Assembly: GCA_009918425.1 (NCBI GenBank)
Contig: RGEC01000002.1
Coordinates: forward strand, 1 to 39,044
Direction of reading: 5' to 3'
DNA from: Bacteroidota bacterium
GTDB lineage: Bacteria; Bacteroidota; Bacteroidia; NS11-12g; UBA955
Length of the DNA stretch: 39,044 bases
Below, piece after piece: positions 1 through 8,180 of the stretch. Under the pieces are notes generated by a model. The model had not been told where the DNA came from, searched no databases, and saw only the letters and a program-made list of their open reading frames with translations. Both the position numbers and the translations under genes were made by a program. Each line of letters opens with the position of its first letter. Positions within the stretch are counted from its first letter, which is position 1.

Positions 1-38
1 AGGCTGTAGAGACGCACAATTGTGCGTCTCTACAGCCT
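1..38. repeat. Perfect 38-bp palindrome (REP-like)
   Basis: The arms AGGCTGTAGAGACGCACAA and TTGTGCGTCTCTACAGCCT are exact reverse complements with no spacer. The core GTAGAGACG...CGTCTCTAC recurs at 27843-27870 with a different centre, so this looks like one member of a dispersed palindromic family. It overlaps the last codons and the TAG stop of the minus-strand DUF1573 gene. It may also act as a 3' end hairpin for that transcript. The left edge of the window may cut off further repeat sequence. Confidence 0.85.
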
Positions 39-434
39 CCGACACCGTGGCGCCGCACCTTTGTTTTCCAGGATTTCGCCGTAGATGTAAAATATCTTTT
101 CGGGCCCGGTGTTGATGACAATGGCGTATTTTTCAACCGGACCTGGATGCAGGTTGCGGGTATGCAGAGCCAGCACAATGGAATCGATGGTGCCGGGTGC
201 CATGCTGTCTTTTGGGTACAGAGGCACGGTACACTGGCAGCCGGGGTGCACCTGCCGAATCATAAGTCTTTCGCTACCTTCAATGCGGAACAGGAAAACC
301 GCCTCGATGGTGTCGCCCGGGTTGCAGGTACCAAAATGGATGGTATCGCCTTGTAGCGTTTTGATATGCGATTCCTGTGCCTTAACTGTGTAGGCAAAAC
401 ACAGCAGCAACAGAAACGAAAAGGCATTTTTCAT
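30..434 (-). CDS. DUF1573 family secreted protein (third of three)
   Basis: A 134-residue protein with an ATG start and a signal peptide ending near VKAQ. It carries the DUF1573 beta-sandwich pattern: an IHFGTCNPGDTIEAVF-type strand, then a cysteine motif (HPGCQCTVP) and a proline-rich turn. The family is common as secreted or periplasmic Ig-like proteins of unknown function in Bacteroidota. It is the last of three paralogues on this strand, 37 bp after its neighbour, but an intrinsic terminator sits in that gap just before the start codon, so its expression may be reduced or separate. The C-terminal tail (about GAAPRCRRL) looks non-conserved and its stop lies within the palindrome at 1-38, suggesting that the end of the gene was reshaped by the repeat. 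Confidence 0.75.
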   Translation of the reverse strand: MKNAFSFLLLLCFAYTVKAQESHIKTLQGDTIHFGTCNPGDTIEAVFLFRIEGSERLMIRQVHPGCQCTVPLYPKDSMAPGTIDSIVLALHTRNLHPGPVEKYAIVINTGPEKIFYIYGEILENKGAAPRCRRL

Positions 435-446
435 GGGATAAGAAAA

Positions 447-465
447 AGGCCGGATAAACCGGCCT
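447..465 (-). terminator. Intrinsic terminator between DUF1573 genes
   Basis: On the minus strand AGGCCGG, a five-base loop and CCGGCCT are followed at once by TTTTTCTT. The 7-bp GC-rich stem plus U-tract is a standard Rho-independent terminator. It stands after the stop of the 472-900 gene and only about 12 bp before the ATG of the 30-434 gene, so it separates these paralogues or attenuates the last one. Confidence 0.7.
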
Positions 466-471
466 CATATT

Positions 472-900
472 TTAGTTTCCAATAATAACCGACTTGGGTT
501 TTTCGGGCTCTTTTACCACAATACCTGTAATGGTAAGGGTTACATCGCCACCATTGCTGTACACAAAAATATTTTTGGTAAAGTTGCCGGGGCGGCCCGA
601 GCTGTTGTATTCAGCCGTAACCACAGCGGAAGCGCCGGGAGCAATAGGCTCACGGGGCCACTTAGGCGAGGTACAACCACAACTGGCTTGAACGTTGCTA
701 AGCACCAGAGGGTCGGTGCCTGTATTGGTAAATTTGAAGTCGTAACGGGCGATCTGGCCTTCAATTACATTCGCGAAATTGTGGGTGATCTCTTCAAATT
801 TTACTTTGGCATTGCTTGCAGGTGCGGGAGTGGGCTGATCCTGTGCAACAGCACCGCTGAAAGCTGCGGCAAGCAATAGGGAGAAAAGGAGCTTTTTCAT
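472..900 (-). CDS. DUF1573 family secreted protein (second of three)
   Basis: A 142-residue protein with an ATG start and a clear signal peptide (MKKLLFSLLLAAAFSGAVAQ). The DUF1573 core follows: KFEEITHNFANVIEGQIARY, FTNTGTDPLVLSNVQASCGC, then a proline-rich SPKWPREPIAPGA turn and the VTAEYNSSGRPG strand. The SCGC motif before TP/SP is the family hallmark. The function of the family is unknown; similarity to ASH/Ig-like beta sandwiches suggests an envelope adhesion or scaffolding role. It lies 22 bp downstream of the 923-1336 paralogue and very probably shares its transcript, which ends at the terminator at 447-465. Confidence 0.85.
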   Translation of the reverse strand: MKKLLFSLLLAAAFSGAVAQDQPTPAPASNAKVKFEEITHNFANVIEGQIARYDFKFTNTGTDPLVLSNVQASCGCTSPKWPREPIAPGASAVVTAEYNSSGRPGNFTKNIFVYSNGGDVTLTITGIVVKEPEKPKSVIIGN

Positions 901-922
901 AACGCTTCTATACCTTACAGAA

Positions 923-1336
923 TTACTTCAGTTGGGTTCCGCCACCATTCGGGCTTTCTGTAGAAACAGTTCCGGTGATGGTGAGGTCGGTGGTAGCTCC
1001 GTTATCGAAAGTTACCTTTACAGATTTCTGGAAGAAACCCGGACGACCTTCAGTGCCATAGCTGGCCTTTACCTCACCGGTTTTACCGGGCATCACCGGA
1101 GTTTTGGTGTAGGTGGGTGTGGTGCATCCGCAGCTGGGAGCAGCAGCGGTTATTACTACTGGTGCTTTGCCATTGTTGGTAAATGTGAACGTTACATCAG
1201 CGGGAGGACCCATTTTAACAGTGCCAAAATCGTGGGTGGTTTTATTCCACTTGATGGTTTCGTTTTGCTTAATTCCTGCTACCAGCATGGCGGTGGCAGC
1301 CATGGCAGCAAATCCGAGAGTAAAAATCTTTTTCAT
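923..1336 (-). CDS. DUF1573 family secreted protein (first of three)
   Basis: The open frame extends upstream to 1405, but the ATG at 1336 is preferred because it begins a typical signal peptide (MKKIFTLGFAAMAATAMLVAG). The mature part has the DUF1573 pattern: IKWNKTTHDFGTVKMGPPAD, FTFTNNGKAPVVI, PSCGCTTPTYTKTPVMPG, YGTEGRPGFF. It is 137 residues long, normal for single-domain members. It is the first gene of the minus-strand cluster and divergent from the glucan operon at 1551. I could not see a TAnnTTTG promoter upstream of it. Confidence 0.85.
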   Translation of the reverse strand: MKKIFTLGFAAMAATAMLVAGIKQNETIKWNKTTHDFGTVKMGPPADVTFTFTNNGKAPVVITAAAPSCGCTTPTYTKTPVMPGKTGEVKASYGTEGRPGFFQKSVKVTFDNGATTDLTITGTVSTESPNGGGTQLK

Positions 1337-1515
1337 GGTTTTGTTATTTGGAATAGTAATATCAACAACTGTACCAAAAATTTCCGTACGGGTGAAAATA
1401 TTCAATTACTGCCTTTTTGATTCAAGTCTTTATCCTTATCCAACTTGAAAATAAAAGAGCGTAAAACTGTTTAACAAAAATGGCTAAAAGCCTTATATGT
1501 TTTGGAAATGAGAAT

Positions 1516-1540
1516 TATTGTACTTTTTACAATATATTTG
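1516..1540 (+). promoter_or_regulatory. Promoter with 19-bp palindromic operator of the glucan operon
   Basis: TATTGTA-CTTTT-TACAATA (1516-1534) is a perfect inverted repeat with 7-bp arms and a 5-bp spacer. It overlaps the first two bases of TATATTTG (1533-1540), which matches the Bacteroidota -7 consensus TAnnTTTG. No good -33 element is evident. The position suggests a site where a dimeric regulator contacts the promoter. Sites of the same geometry lie at 13732-13750 and 13755-13773. The natural candidate for the binding protein is the Nudix/winged-helix regulator encoded immediately downstream. Confidence 0.65.
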
Positions 1541-1550
1541 CTTCACAGAG

Positions 1551-2246
1551 ATGAAAAATCAGCATAAAATTCTGAAACAGTATTTCAATGTTGCGGTATC
1601 AGTCGACAATGTAGTGTTCGGTTTTGATGCCGACGGATTGAAGGTGCTGCTCATTTCGCGTGGCTCGGAACCTTTTACCGGTTCCTGGGCCTTGCCCGGT
1701 GATTTGATTTCACCTGAAATGGACCTGGAATACTCAGCAGAAAAGGTATTGAAACAACTTACAGGTCTGGATCAGGTGTATATGGAACAAATACAGACAT
1801 TTGGCCGTGTTGACAGGCATCCTTTTGGCCGGGTATTTACCATTGCATATTTTGCCTTGATTAAGGTTGAAAATTATCAGCCCCATGCAAATTCATGGGC
1901 CAAAGATGTGGCCTGGTTTAAGGTGTCTGAAATACCTAAACTGCCTTTTGATCACCGTGAAATTTTAGAATATGCGCGCAAGCTTCTGAAAAACCGTATC
2001 CGTACACAGCCCTTGGTATTTGAATTGTTGCCGAAGTATTTTACGCTTACGGAAGTGCAGTTTATTCATGAATCTATTCTGGAGGAAGAATTTGATGTTA
2101 GAAATTTCAGAAAAAAAATTCTTTCAACCGGTATTATTGAGGAAACAGGTAGGTTACAGAAAAACGTAACTCACCGTCCGGCAAAGCTATACCGATATAA
2201 TGCCTCTAAGGCCAAGCAGCTCGGATTTGAAGGAGGGATGTTGTAG
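1551..2246 (+). CDS. Nudix-domain transcriptional regulator (NrtR/AraR type)
   Basis: The ATG at 1551 (MKNQHKILKQYFNVAVSVDN) is chosen over an upstream in-frame codon at 1518 because the latter would place the start inside the promoter/operator. Residues about 12-140 form a Nudix fold (VVFGFDADGLKVLLISRG, SWALPGDLI). The catalytic Nudix box is degenerate: the expected REUxEE glutamates are not present in DLEYSAEKVLKQLTGL, so this is a ligand sensor rather than a hydrolase. Residues about 150-231 form a winged helix (FTLTEVQFIHESILEEEFDVRNFRKKI), as in NrtR and the Bacteroides AraR/XylR-type Nudix regulators. The next gene begins inside its stop codon region, so it is the first gene of the glucan operon and probably autoregulates and senses a sugar or sugar phosphate. 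Confidence 0.85.
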   Translation: MKNQHKILKQYFNVAVSVDNVVFGFDADGLKVLLISRGSEPFTGSWALPGDLISPEMDLEYSAEKVLKQLTGLDQVYMEQIQTFGRVDRHPFGRVFTIAYFALIKVENYQPHANSWAKDVAWFKVSEIPKLPFDHREILEYARKLLKNRIRTQPLVFELLPKYFTLTEVQFIHESILEEEFDVRNFRKKILSTGIIEETGRLQKNVTHRPAKLYRYNASKAKQLGFEGGML

Positions 2247-3601
2247 TGCGCTTTCCACTATTAATATTGGCAATGCTGTTGCTGGCAGGAGCCTTGAATG
2301 CTCAGCCCGCCAAAGTTATGGTAGTCAAACAAGGCGATAATTGGCGCCTGATGAAGAATGGGTATCCATATTATATTAAGGGCGCAGGTGGTACAGTGCA
2401 CCTGGATTTATTGGTAGAATGTGGTGGAAATACAATAAGGACCTGGGGTGTGGATGATGCCCAAAAAATATTGGATGAGGCACACAGTAAGGGATTAATG
2501 GTGATGTTGGGAATGTGGGTGCAACATGAACGGCATGGCTTTGACTACGACAATAACCTGGCGGTGCAGAAACAAATAAGGTATTTCAAAAGCATTGTGG
2601 ATCAGTTTAAAAATCACCCGGCCCTGCTGATGTGGGGTATAGGCAACGAGGTGGATTTGTTTTACCAGAACACCAAAGTGTGGCACAGCATACAGGCCAT
2701 TGCCAAATATATTCATGAGACGGACCCAAATCACCCTACCTGCACCGTTACTGCTGGATTAGACTCTCTGGAAGTGCAGCATATTAAAGAAAAAGCTCCC
2801 GATATCGATATTTATGGGGTTAATACCTATGGTGACATTGCCGGGGTGCCCAAAAATATTAAAAGGTTCGGCTGGGAAGGACCTTACATGATAACCGAAT
2901 GGGGACCCAATGGACATTGGGAATCGCCGGTAACCCCATGGAATGCGGCCATTGAGCAAAGCAGTAGCGAAAAGGCCATGGTTTATGGCGAACGTTATCA
3001 GAAATACATTCAGTCCGACAGCCAGCAATGTATAGGTTCCTATGTGTTTTTATGGGGCCAAAAGCAGGAGTATACCCTTACCTGGTATGGGCTTTTTACA
3101 AAAGACAACATGGCTACAGAGGCGGTAGACAGGCTGTATCAGGTTTGGACAGGCAAGCCACCAAAAACACCAACACCCACCATTTACCGAATGCTCATTA
3201 ATAATAAGGCAGCGTCTGAAGGCATTGTGCTTGACGCAGGTTCTGTTAATGCTGTTTCCCTGCATGCCGGACTTATTCACTACACCGAGACTGCGGCTCC
3301 GGATGGTGGTTACAAGGTGGTTTGGAAAATGCTGGCTGAAAGTGATGACAAAAAAGCGGGTGGCGACATGGAAAACGAGGCAGCTGAAATAACCCATTTT
3401 ATGAAAAAAGAAGGCGCCGGAACCATGCATTTTAAGGCTCCTCGGCAACCGGGGGGCTATCGGCTTTTTGCCATGGTATATTACCAAAACAAAGTTGCCT
3501 ACAACAACATTCCGTTCAAGGTGGTAGCCGCCTCCAGTGATGACAACAAAGGGGCTGTCAAATTCAAGAAGTTTAACATGGAATCATTCAGCGAGCAATG
3601 A
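2246..3601 (+). CDS. Clan GH-A glycoside hydrolase, possibly GH158-like endo-beta-1,3-glucanase
   Basis: The GTG start overlaps the stop of the regulator by one base and is preceded by AAGGAGGG, an unusually good Shine-Dalgarno sequence for this phylum. A signal peptide ends near ALNAQ (residue 20). Residues about 30-310 read as a TIM barrel: GNTIRTWGVDDAQ, a WGIGNEVD motif with the likely acid/base Glu135, and a YMITEWGPNG motif with the likely nucleophile Glu218. Residues about 310-430 look like an Ig/fibronectin-like domain. The spacing of the two glutamates and the domain order resemble GH158 endo-beta-1,3-glucanases, but GH2_C or GH5-like labels would also fit by eye. The association with GH3 and GH16 genes supports a beta-glucan substrate. 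Confidence 0.75.
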   Translation: MRFPLLILAMLLLAGALNAQPAKVMVVKQGDNWRLMKNGYPYYIKGAGGTVHLDLLVECGGNTIRTWGVDDAQKILDEAHSKGLMVMLGMWVQHERHGFDYDNNLAVQKQIRYFKSIVDQFKNHPALLMWGIGNEVDLFYQNTKVWHSIQAIAKYIHETDPNHPTCTVTAGLDSLEVQHIKEKAPDIDIYGVNTYGDIAGVPKNIKRFGWEGPYMITEWGPNGHWESPVTPWNAAIEQSSSEKAMVYGERYQKYIQSDSQQCIGSYVFLWGQKQEYTLTWYGLFTKDNMATEAVDRLYQVWTGKPPKTPTPTIYRMLINNKAASEGIVLDAGSVNAVSLHAGLIHYTETAAPDGGYKVVWKMLAESDDKKAGGDMENEAAEITHFMKKEGAGTMHFKAPRQPGGYRLFAMVYYQNKVAYNNIPFKVVAASSDDNKGAVKFKKFNMESFSEQ

Positions 3602-5451
3602 GGGTAAACTTGTTTAAAATATTCATTCTACTGCCATTGTTGACCATTGTTGGCAAGGGGTTTTCCCAGGATACCGCTAAGCTGGCCAACACGCCGGGCA
3701 TTTTCCCAAAATCCCCCGCTGCTACTTTACAGCGCTTTCAGGTATCCGGTTATTACCGATTCATCACCAATGTACGTCATCTGCAGGAAGGCTACACAGA
3801 CCAGATGAAAACACCCTTCAATATTTTTGTGGGTGATGATAGCCAGATTCCACAACTGCTGCTGAACCTGGGTGGCAGTGTGGCGCCCAACACCCGGTTT
3901 TATACCGATTTTTATCTATGGAGTCCCATGATGGGAGGAGGAATGGTCGAAAATGTGAAAGGGCTTAACTTGGGGGTAAGCCTGACCGGAACCCACGACT
4001 TTGAGCACGGAACCCTGCAAGTTCAGACCGGGGGCATAAACTGGTACGCTCTCACGCCTTTTACTTTCCACTCTAATCCCGGTTTCAACCGATTTACTGT
4101 TTTTGAACGCAACCCCTGGGATCCCATGACCCGAAATGCCATAGACCGCTATCAGACCTTTTACCAAACCGGCGCCATGAATCAGGATACACGTTGGGGA
4201 AGGCAGGCATTTCAGGGTATAATACTGGATGCAAGCAATCTGCCAAACGGATTTTCAGGTACCATGATGTTTGGCAAAACACAGCTAAACGGGGGTATGT
4301 CTCCATTACCCAACCAAAGTGTTGGAGGAAAAATAAGAAACGGCAACGAAAATCGTTATATCAGCTTTAATACATTCAATAATCAGACCTGGTCCGACTC
4401 ATTGCTCAGCAGCCGAATGGGCTTTTCTATTCACACCATGGAGTTTACTTGGAAGAAAAACGGCTGGAAAATGTATGGTGAGACCGGCTTAGGAAAATAT
4501 TACAGTAAAGTTTACAATAAGGGCTGGGGAGAAGCTGTTTCCCTGAAATTGGATATCCCAAATAGAATTTTGTCTCTGCCCGTGCAGATACATTATTTCA
4601 GAATCAGCCCGAAAGTTATCAATAACAGCAGTGTTTTCTGGAACTCGTCCATTCTGGAAGGCAACAACACAGGTGCCGGAAGCGAAGCTCAGCTTGTACT
4701 TGCACCGTTTTCAAGCTCTATGGTTCCAGTAGGCCAGCTAACAAATAACCGCACAGGGGTAGAATTAAACACTGAAACATCGATAGGCCCTTTAAAAGTT
4801 AATGCTGGCTACACAGTGGCCAAAGAGCTGGAACGTATAGCCACCCAGATTACGTATGCCCATCCGGTCAACAATTTGGCTGTATCCAGGTTCTGGCGGT
4901 GGGCATTCCCTTCAGGTGTGGGCCCCTATGCCAATCTCACCAAAGTGTATCGTGGGGTTTTTGAATCGGTAGATATATTGGATGTTGATGCGCAGGATAA
5001 ACCCATGAAAGACAAATATTTCAATACGGCCGAATTGCAGATGAAATACAAAACGCGTTTTCTGGGCAGAGACCTCTTTGTTAATTACCTGGGAAACTAT
5101 GCTTCGGTGCAGCATTTTATGGCTCCTTTCACCGTGCTAACCGAAAAAGCCTACCTCAGAACCTATTATCACCAGTTGGAGGCCTACCTGAGACTCTCGC
5201 AGAATCTGGTATGGTGTAATTATGCCGGGGCTGAGCGTGTGGTAGCCAATTACGATACCCGAACGGATGCCATTAGCCGCAGGCCTAAGAATCAGGAAGG
5301 GTATGCCATTGCCACCGGTTTTGACATTGAAATGAGCAAAGGTGCCGGTTTATACATAAGACAGCGTAAAATGCAGTACCGAGATCGCAGTTATAGCAAG
5401 GATCGTTACAAGGGCTGGGAAACTACCGTTGAACTTAAAATATTCTTTTGA
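3598..5451 (+). CDS. Unrecognised outer-membrane beta-barrel protein 1
   Basis: A 617-residue protein whose ATG overlaps the preceding stop by four bases. It has a signal peptide (MRVNLFKIFILLPLLTIVGK...FSQ) and then alternating aromatic/polar strands throughout (FYTDFYLWSPM, VFERNPWDPMTRNAIDRYQT, YYSKVYNKGWGEAV). It ends in VELKIFF, a terminal phenylalanine typical of BamA-dependent outer-membrane barrels. There is no plug domain, carboxypeptidase-like domain or TonB box, so it is not a SusC-type receptor, and it is not SusD. I do not recognise the family. From its position between glycosidases it may form a pore or a surface scaffold for glucan oligosaccharides. Confidence 0.7.
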   Translation: MRVNLFKIFILLPLLTIVGKGFSQDTAKLANTPGIFPKSPAATLQRFQVSGYYRFITNVRHLQEGYTDQMKTPFNIFVGDDSQIPQLLLNLGGSVAPNTRFYTDFYLWSPMMGGGMVENVKGLNLGVSLTGTHDFEHGTLQVQTGGINWYALTPFTFHSNPGFNRFTVFERNPWDPMTRNAIDRYQTFYQTGAMNQDTRWGRQAFQGIILDASNLPNGFSGTMMFGKTQLNGGMSPLPNQSVGGKIRNGNENRYISFNTFNNQTWSDSLLSSRMGFSIHTMEFTWKKNGWKMYGETGLGKYYSKVYNKGWGEAVSLKLDIPNRILSLPVQIHYFRISPKVINNSSVFWNSSILEGNNTGAGSEAQLVLAPFSSSMVPVGQLTNNRTGVELNTETSIGPLKVNAGYTVAKELERIATQITYAHPVNNLAVSRFWRWAFPSGVGPYANLTKVYRGVFESVDILDVDAQDKPMKDKYFNTAELQMKYKTRFLGRDLFVNYLGNYASVQHFMAPFTVLTEKAYLRTYYHQLEAYLRLSQNLVWCNYAGAERVVANYDTRTDAISRRPKNQEGYAIATGFDIEMSKGAGLYIRQRKMQYRDRSYSKDRYKGWETTVELKIFF

Positions 5452-7178
5452 TGAAATATAGCATGATACATATTGCAAAAAATATAATAGTGTTACTGTT
5501 CGGAATACCCGGACTGATAATTGCTCAAAGCACCCCAAAATTTTCTGTAACAGGCGGTGCACGTTCTCTTTTATCCAACGCTGAAATTTCGGTTAAAGAC
5601 AGTGTTCCGGATAATGTAACTGCCAGAAAAAATGCCGGTGGATACGCTTTGATGGATTTGGGTTTCAATATCAGGCCCAACCAGAACACCGAAATTATGG
5701 GTATGATCCGCATAAACAATAGGTTTGGTGGATTCTGGGGTGCAGGGGTATCCTTTGATGTAAGACAATTGTGGCTAAAGGGTATCATTGCCGATCGGGT
5801 TCGTTATCAGCTGGGAGATATCAACCTGAAGCAAACCCCATTTACTTTCTGGAACCACGATGAGGATAACCGCATTCAGTTGCCCGCGGTATTTGGCTTG
5901 CAAAGAGATATTGTAAATTATGAGACATTTTATGTTCCCAATACCTGGAGGCAGCAGGGGGCAGCCATGAATTTTGGGCTGGAATCGGGTAAAATGAAGT
6001 CTGAATGGAATTTTCATTCCTACCTCAATCGTTTGAATGCCACCAATTTTGGAAGTCAGCCGGAAAGACTGCATTTTGGAAGCACCGCAAACTGGATTTT
6101 TCATAAAAATCTGACAGTGGCCTATAACCTAAGCCGTGTTTTTGATGTAAAAGAAACCGCACTTAGCAATATTCGCTTTCAAAACACTGTGAATACTGCC
6201 TCTTGGGAATATAATCAATTGTTGAAAGGCCGGCTGATAACCCTGGGCGGAGAGGCGGGTAATTCTTCTTACCGCTGGTTGCAGGATACTGCTGCGCCAC
6301 ACCTCCAGGATTATTTTGTGCATGCTTTTCTTCGCATAGGCAATAAAGAAAAACACTGGTCTGTAGAAGGAGGTTACCTAAATGTGGGACCGGATTTCAG
6401 AAGTGTTGCTGCGCAGTCAAAAAGACTGGATGTGGGTGCGCAGCCTATGTTTTATAATAGGTACACCCAATTGCAGCTCGATAGACCCTTGAATCTGCTG
6501 GATTACACAACCAACACAGCATTGTTTAGAAACGGCATCAGTACCAAGCTACAGGCGTACAATCCCATACTCAACAATGTGATGCCCTATGGTATGGCTA
6601 CATTTAACCGATCGGGATTGTATATGAAATCCAAATGGCAACATACCAAAAAAATTGTGACCGCAGAAGTACAATATTACAAACTGTCTGAAATATTGGG
6701 GCAGGGTACCTCGGAACTAAAAAAATTCAGAATGACACAGGCCCATTTGAACTGGGATATAGGTAAAATGTTAGGCTATAAAAAGCAATGGAAACTTCAG
6801 GTATCTGCCTGCCAGCAGCAGACCCTCCGCAACAGCACAAGGAATTATGAAGTTGTAAAATTAAATTCGATGCAGTTGGGTGCCGGGATGGAATCCGAAA
6901 TCATGAGCAGCATTGACATCTTGGCGGGGTATACCATGTTACAGGGTAAGGGCAATGAAATGCTTGCCGCAAGAAATGGCTACACAGAAGTAATCGACTT
7001 CACGGGATACAACGCAAACCTGCAAAACAATGCTGCTGCTGCCGGACTCAGGGTTCGATTCAGCAACAAAACCTACCTTTCTCTGCTGTATCAGCGTATG
7101 AATTACCGCAACCTATTACAGCCCTATCAGAATTATACAATCGGTCAGTTTCAGGCCATATACAACATGACTTTTTAA
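5451..7178 (+). CDS. Unrecognised outer-membrane beta-barrel protein 2
   Basis: The ATG at 5451 overlaps the TGA of the preceding gene by one base. The 575-residue protein has a signal peptide (IVLLFGIPGLIIAQ), strand-rich sequence (GYALMDLGFNIRPNQNTEIMG, VRQLWLKGIIADRVRYQLGD) and a C-terminal FQAIYNMTF ending in Phe, all consistent with an outer-membrane barrel. Overall length and style resemble the preceding gene, but no clear common motif was found by eye, so common descent is not claimed. No plug or TonB box is present. The function is unknown; translational coupling with the other barrel suggests that the two act together at the cell surface. Confidence 0.65.
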   Translation: MKYSMIHIAKNIIVLLFGIPGLIIAQSTPKFSVTGGARSLLSNAEISVKDSVPDNVTARKNAGGYALMDLGFNIRPNQNTEIMGMIRINNRFGGFWGAGVSFDVRQLWLKGIIADRVRYQLGDINLKQTPFTFWNHDEDNRIQLPAVFGLQRDIVNYETFYVPNTWRQQGAAMNFGLESGKMKSEWNFHSYLNRLNATNFGSQPERLHFGSTANWIFHKNLTVAYNLSRVFDVKETALSNIRFQNTVNTASWEYNQLLKGRLITLGGEAGNSSYRWLQDTAAPHLQDYFVHAFLRIGNKEKHWSVEGGYLNVGPDFRSVAAQSKRLDVGAQPMFYNRYTQLQLDRPLNLLDYTTNTALFRNGISTKLQAYNPILNNVMPYGMATFNRSGLYMKSKWQHTKKIVTAEVQYYKLSEILGQGTSELKKFRMTQAHLNWDIGKMLGYKKQWKLQVSACQQQTLRNSTRNYEVVKLNSMQLGAGMESEIMSSIDILAGYTMLQGKGNEMLAARNGYTEVIDFTGYNANLQNNAAAAGLRVRFSNKTYLSLLYQRMNYRNLLQPYQNYTIGQFQAIYNMTF

Positions 7179-7181
7179 AAT

Positions 7182-8180
7182 ATGAAATCAATACTCAGTA
7201 TATTCATCGGCATTGTTTTGTTTACATCTTGTAAGCGAGACAATAACCAGTTCGAAGGCCCCAGCCTGCAGGATCTTAACGGCCCGTTTGGCATGGTAAA
7301 ACCATTTACTGCCAGCAAAACAGCAGTGGATTTTTCCAAAGGGGAAATTGTAACCTTTGCAGCCGAGTTTACCAAGCAGTGCAACTGGACCATAACCATC
7401 TATGGAGATCTGAGCAAGGCACGTAAAATCATTACCGGTAAATCCCGGCAGATAGATGCCGTAAATGGAATCTGGAATGGCACAACTACTGTGCTTCCTG
7501 CTTTCAGAACAGAGCCTTGCCGCGCTGTACTTAAAATTGATGGAGTAACAGATAGTTTCACCTTGAATATCGGTATCAATGGGTTACGAATACCCCAGGG
7601 ATTGATGATTGCAGACTTTGAAGCCGGACTTAGTCCTAAATGGAACACATTCATACAATCGGGGGCCAATATGGATTTTAAGGTGAAAAGTGATGCCTTT
7701 TCGGTGAAGGGAAATTACCTGAATATGGCAGGCACCGTGACGTGGGACTGGCTTATCGGCCTGATAGATTTTCCGGCATCGGCATATGGAGCAAATACGT
7801 TTACAGTAAGCAATATTCCTGAAGATGTGTATTTCAATTGTCTTATTTATGGCGATCCCAATGTAGCAAATCCCAGCAGGGTTCTGTTTCAGTTTAAGGA
7901 AGATGATAACAGCAACAATGTTTTTGATGTTGCAGCGGATGATCAGTTTGACAAAGAAATTATTGTGAATTGGCAGGGATGGAAACTCGTATCCTTTAAA
8001 TACAGCGATTTGATTCACCTGGTGAATGGGCAGCCCGCTCCTAACAATGGCAATAATCGACATAACCCCAATCGTGTGGTGACCATTTCTATGCTGCACC
8101 TAGCGAATCCGTCCATGGGTGCCGGGAGCACAAAAATCGATTACCTTATTTTTACTGAGAAAACGCCCCTGGAACTGTAA
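7182..8180 (+). CDS. Putative surface glycan-binding lipoprotein
   Basis: A 332-residue protein with a lipoprotein signal (IVLFTSC, Cys17). The N-terminal part (about 30-140) looks like an Ig-type domain. The C-terminal part (about 145-330) begins MIADFEAGLSPKWNTF and ends TKIDYLIFTEK, the start and end signature of jelly-roll carbohydrate-binding or CIA30-like modules. Such two-part lipoproteins are common as surface glycan-binding proteins in Bacteroidota glycan loci. The gene starts 4 bp after the barrel gene and overlaps the next gene by one base (TAATG), so it is part of the same operon. The ligand is inferred from context to be a beta-glucan. Confidence 0.6.
   Translation: MKSILSIFIGIVLFTSCKRDNNQFEGPSLQDLNGPFGMVKPFTASKTAVDFSKGEIVTFAAEFTKQCNWTITIYGDLSKARKIITGKSRQIDAVNGIWNGTTTVLPAFRTEPCRAVLKIDGVTDSFTLNIGINGLRIPQGLMIADFEAGLSPKWNTFIQSGANMDFKVKSDAFSVKGNYLNMAGTVTWDWLIGLIDFPASAYGANTFTVSNIPEDVYFNCLIYGDPNVANPSRVLFQFKEDDNSNNVFDVAADDQFDKEIIVNWQGWKLVSFKYSDLIHLVNGQPAPNNGNNRHNPNRVVTISMLHLANPSMGAGSTKIDYLIFTEKTPLEL

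Noticed and set aside
932..1420. A 162-codon plus-strand frame over the first DUF1573 gene
   Set aside because: The minus strand has the signal peptide and the DUF1573 SCGC motif; the plus frame is glycine/serine-rich noise.
7584..8099. A 171-codon minus-strand frame inside the glycan-binding lipoprotein gene
   Set aside because: It lies wholly inside a conserved operon gene on the other strand and encodes no recognisable motif.
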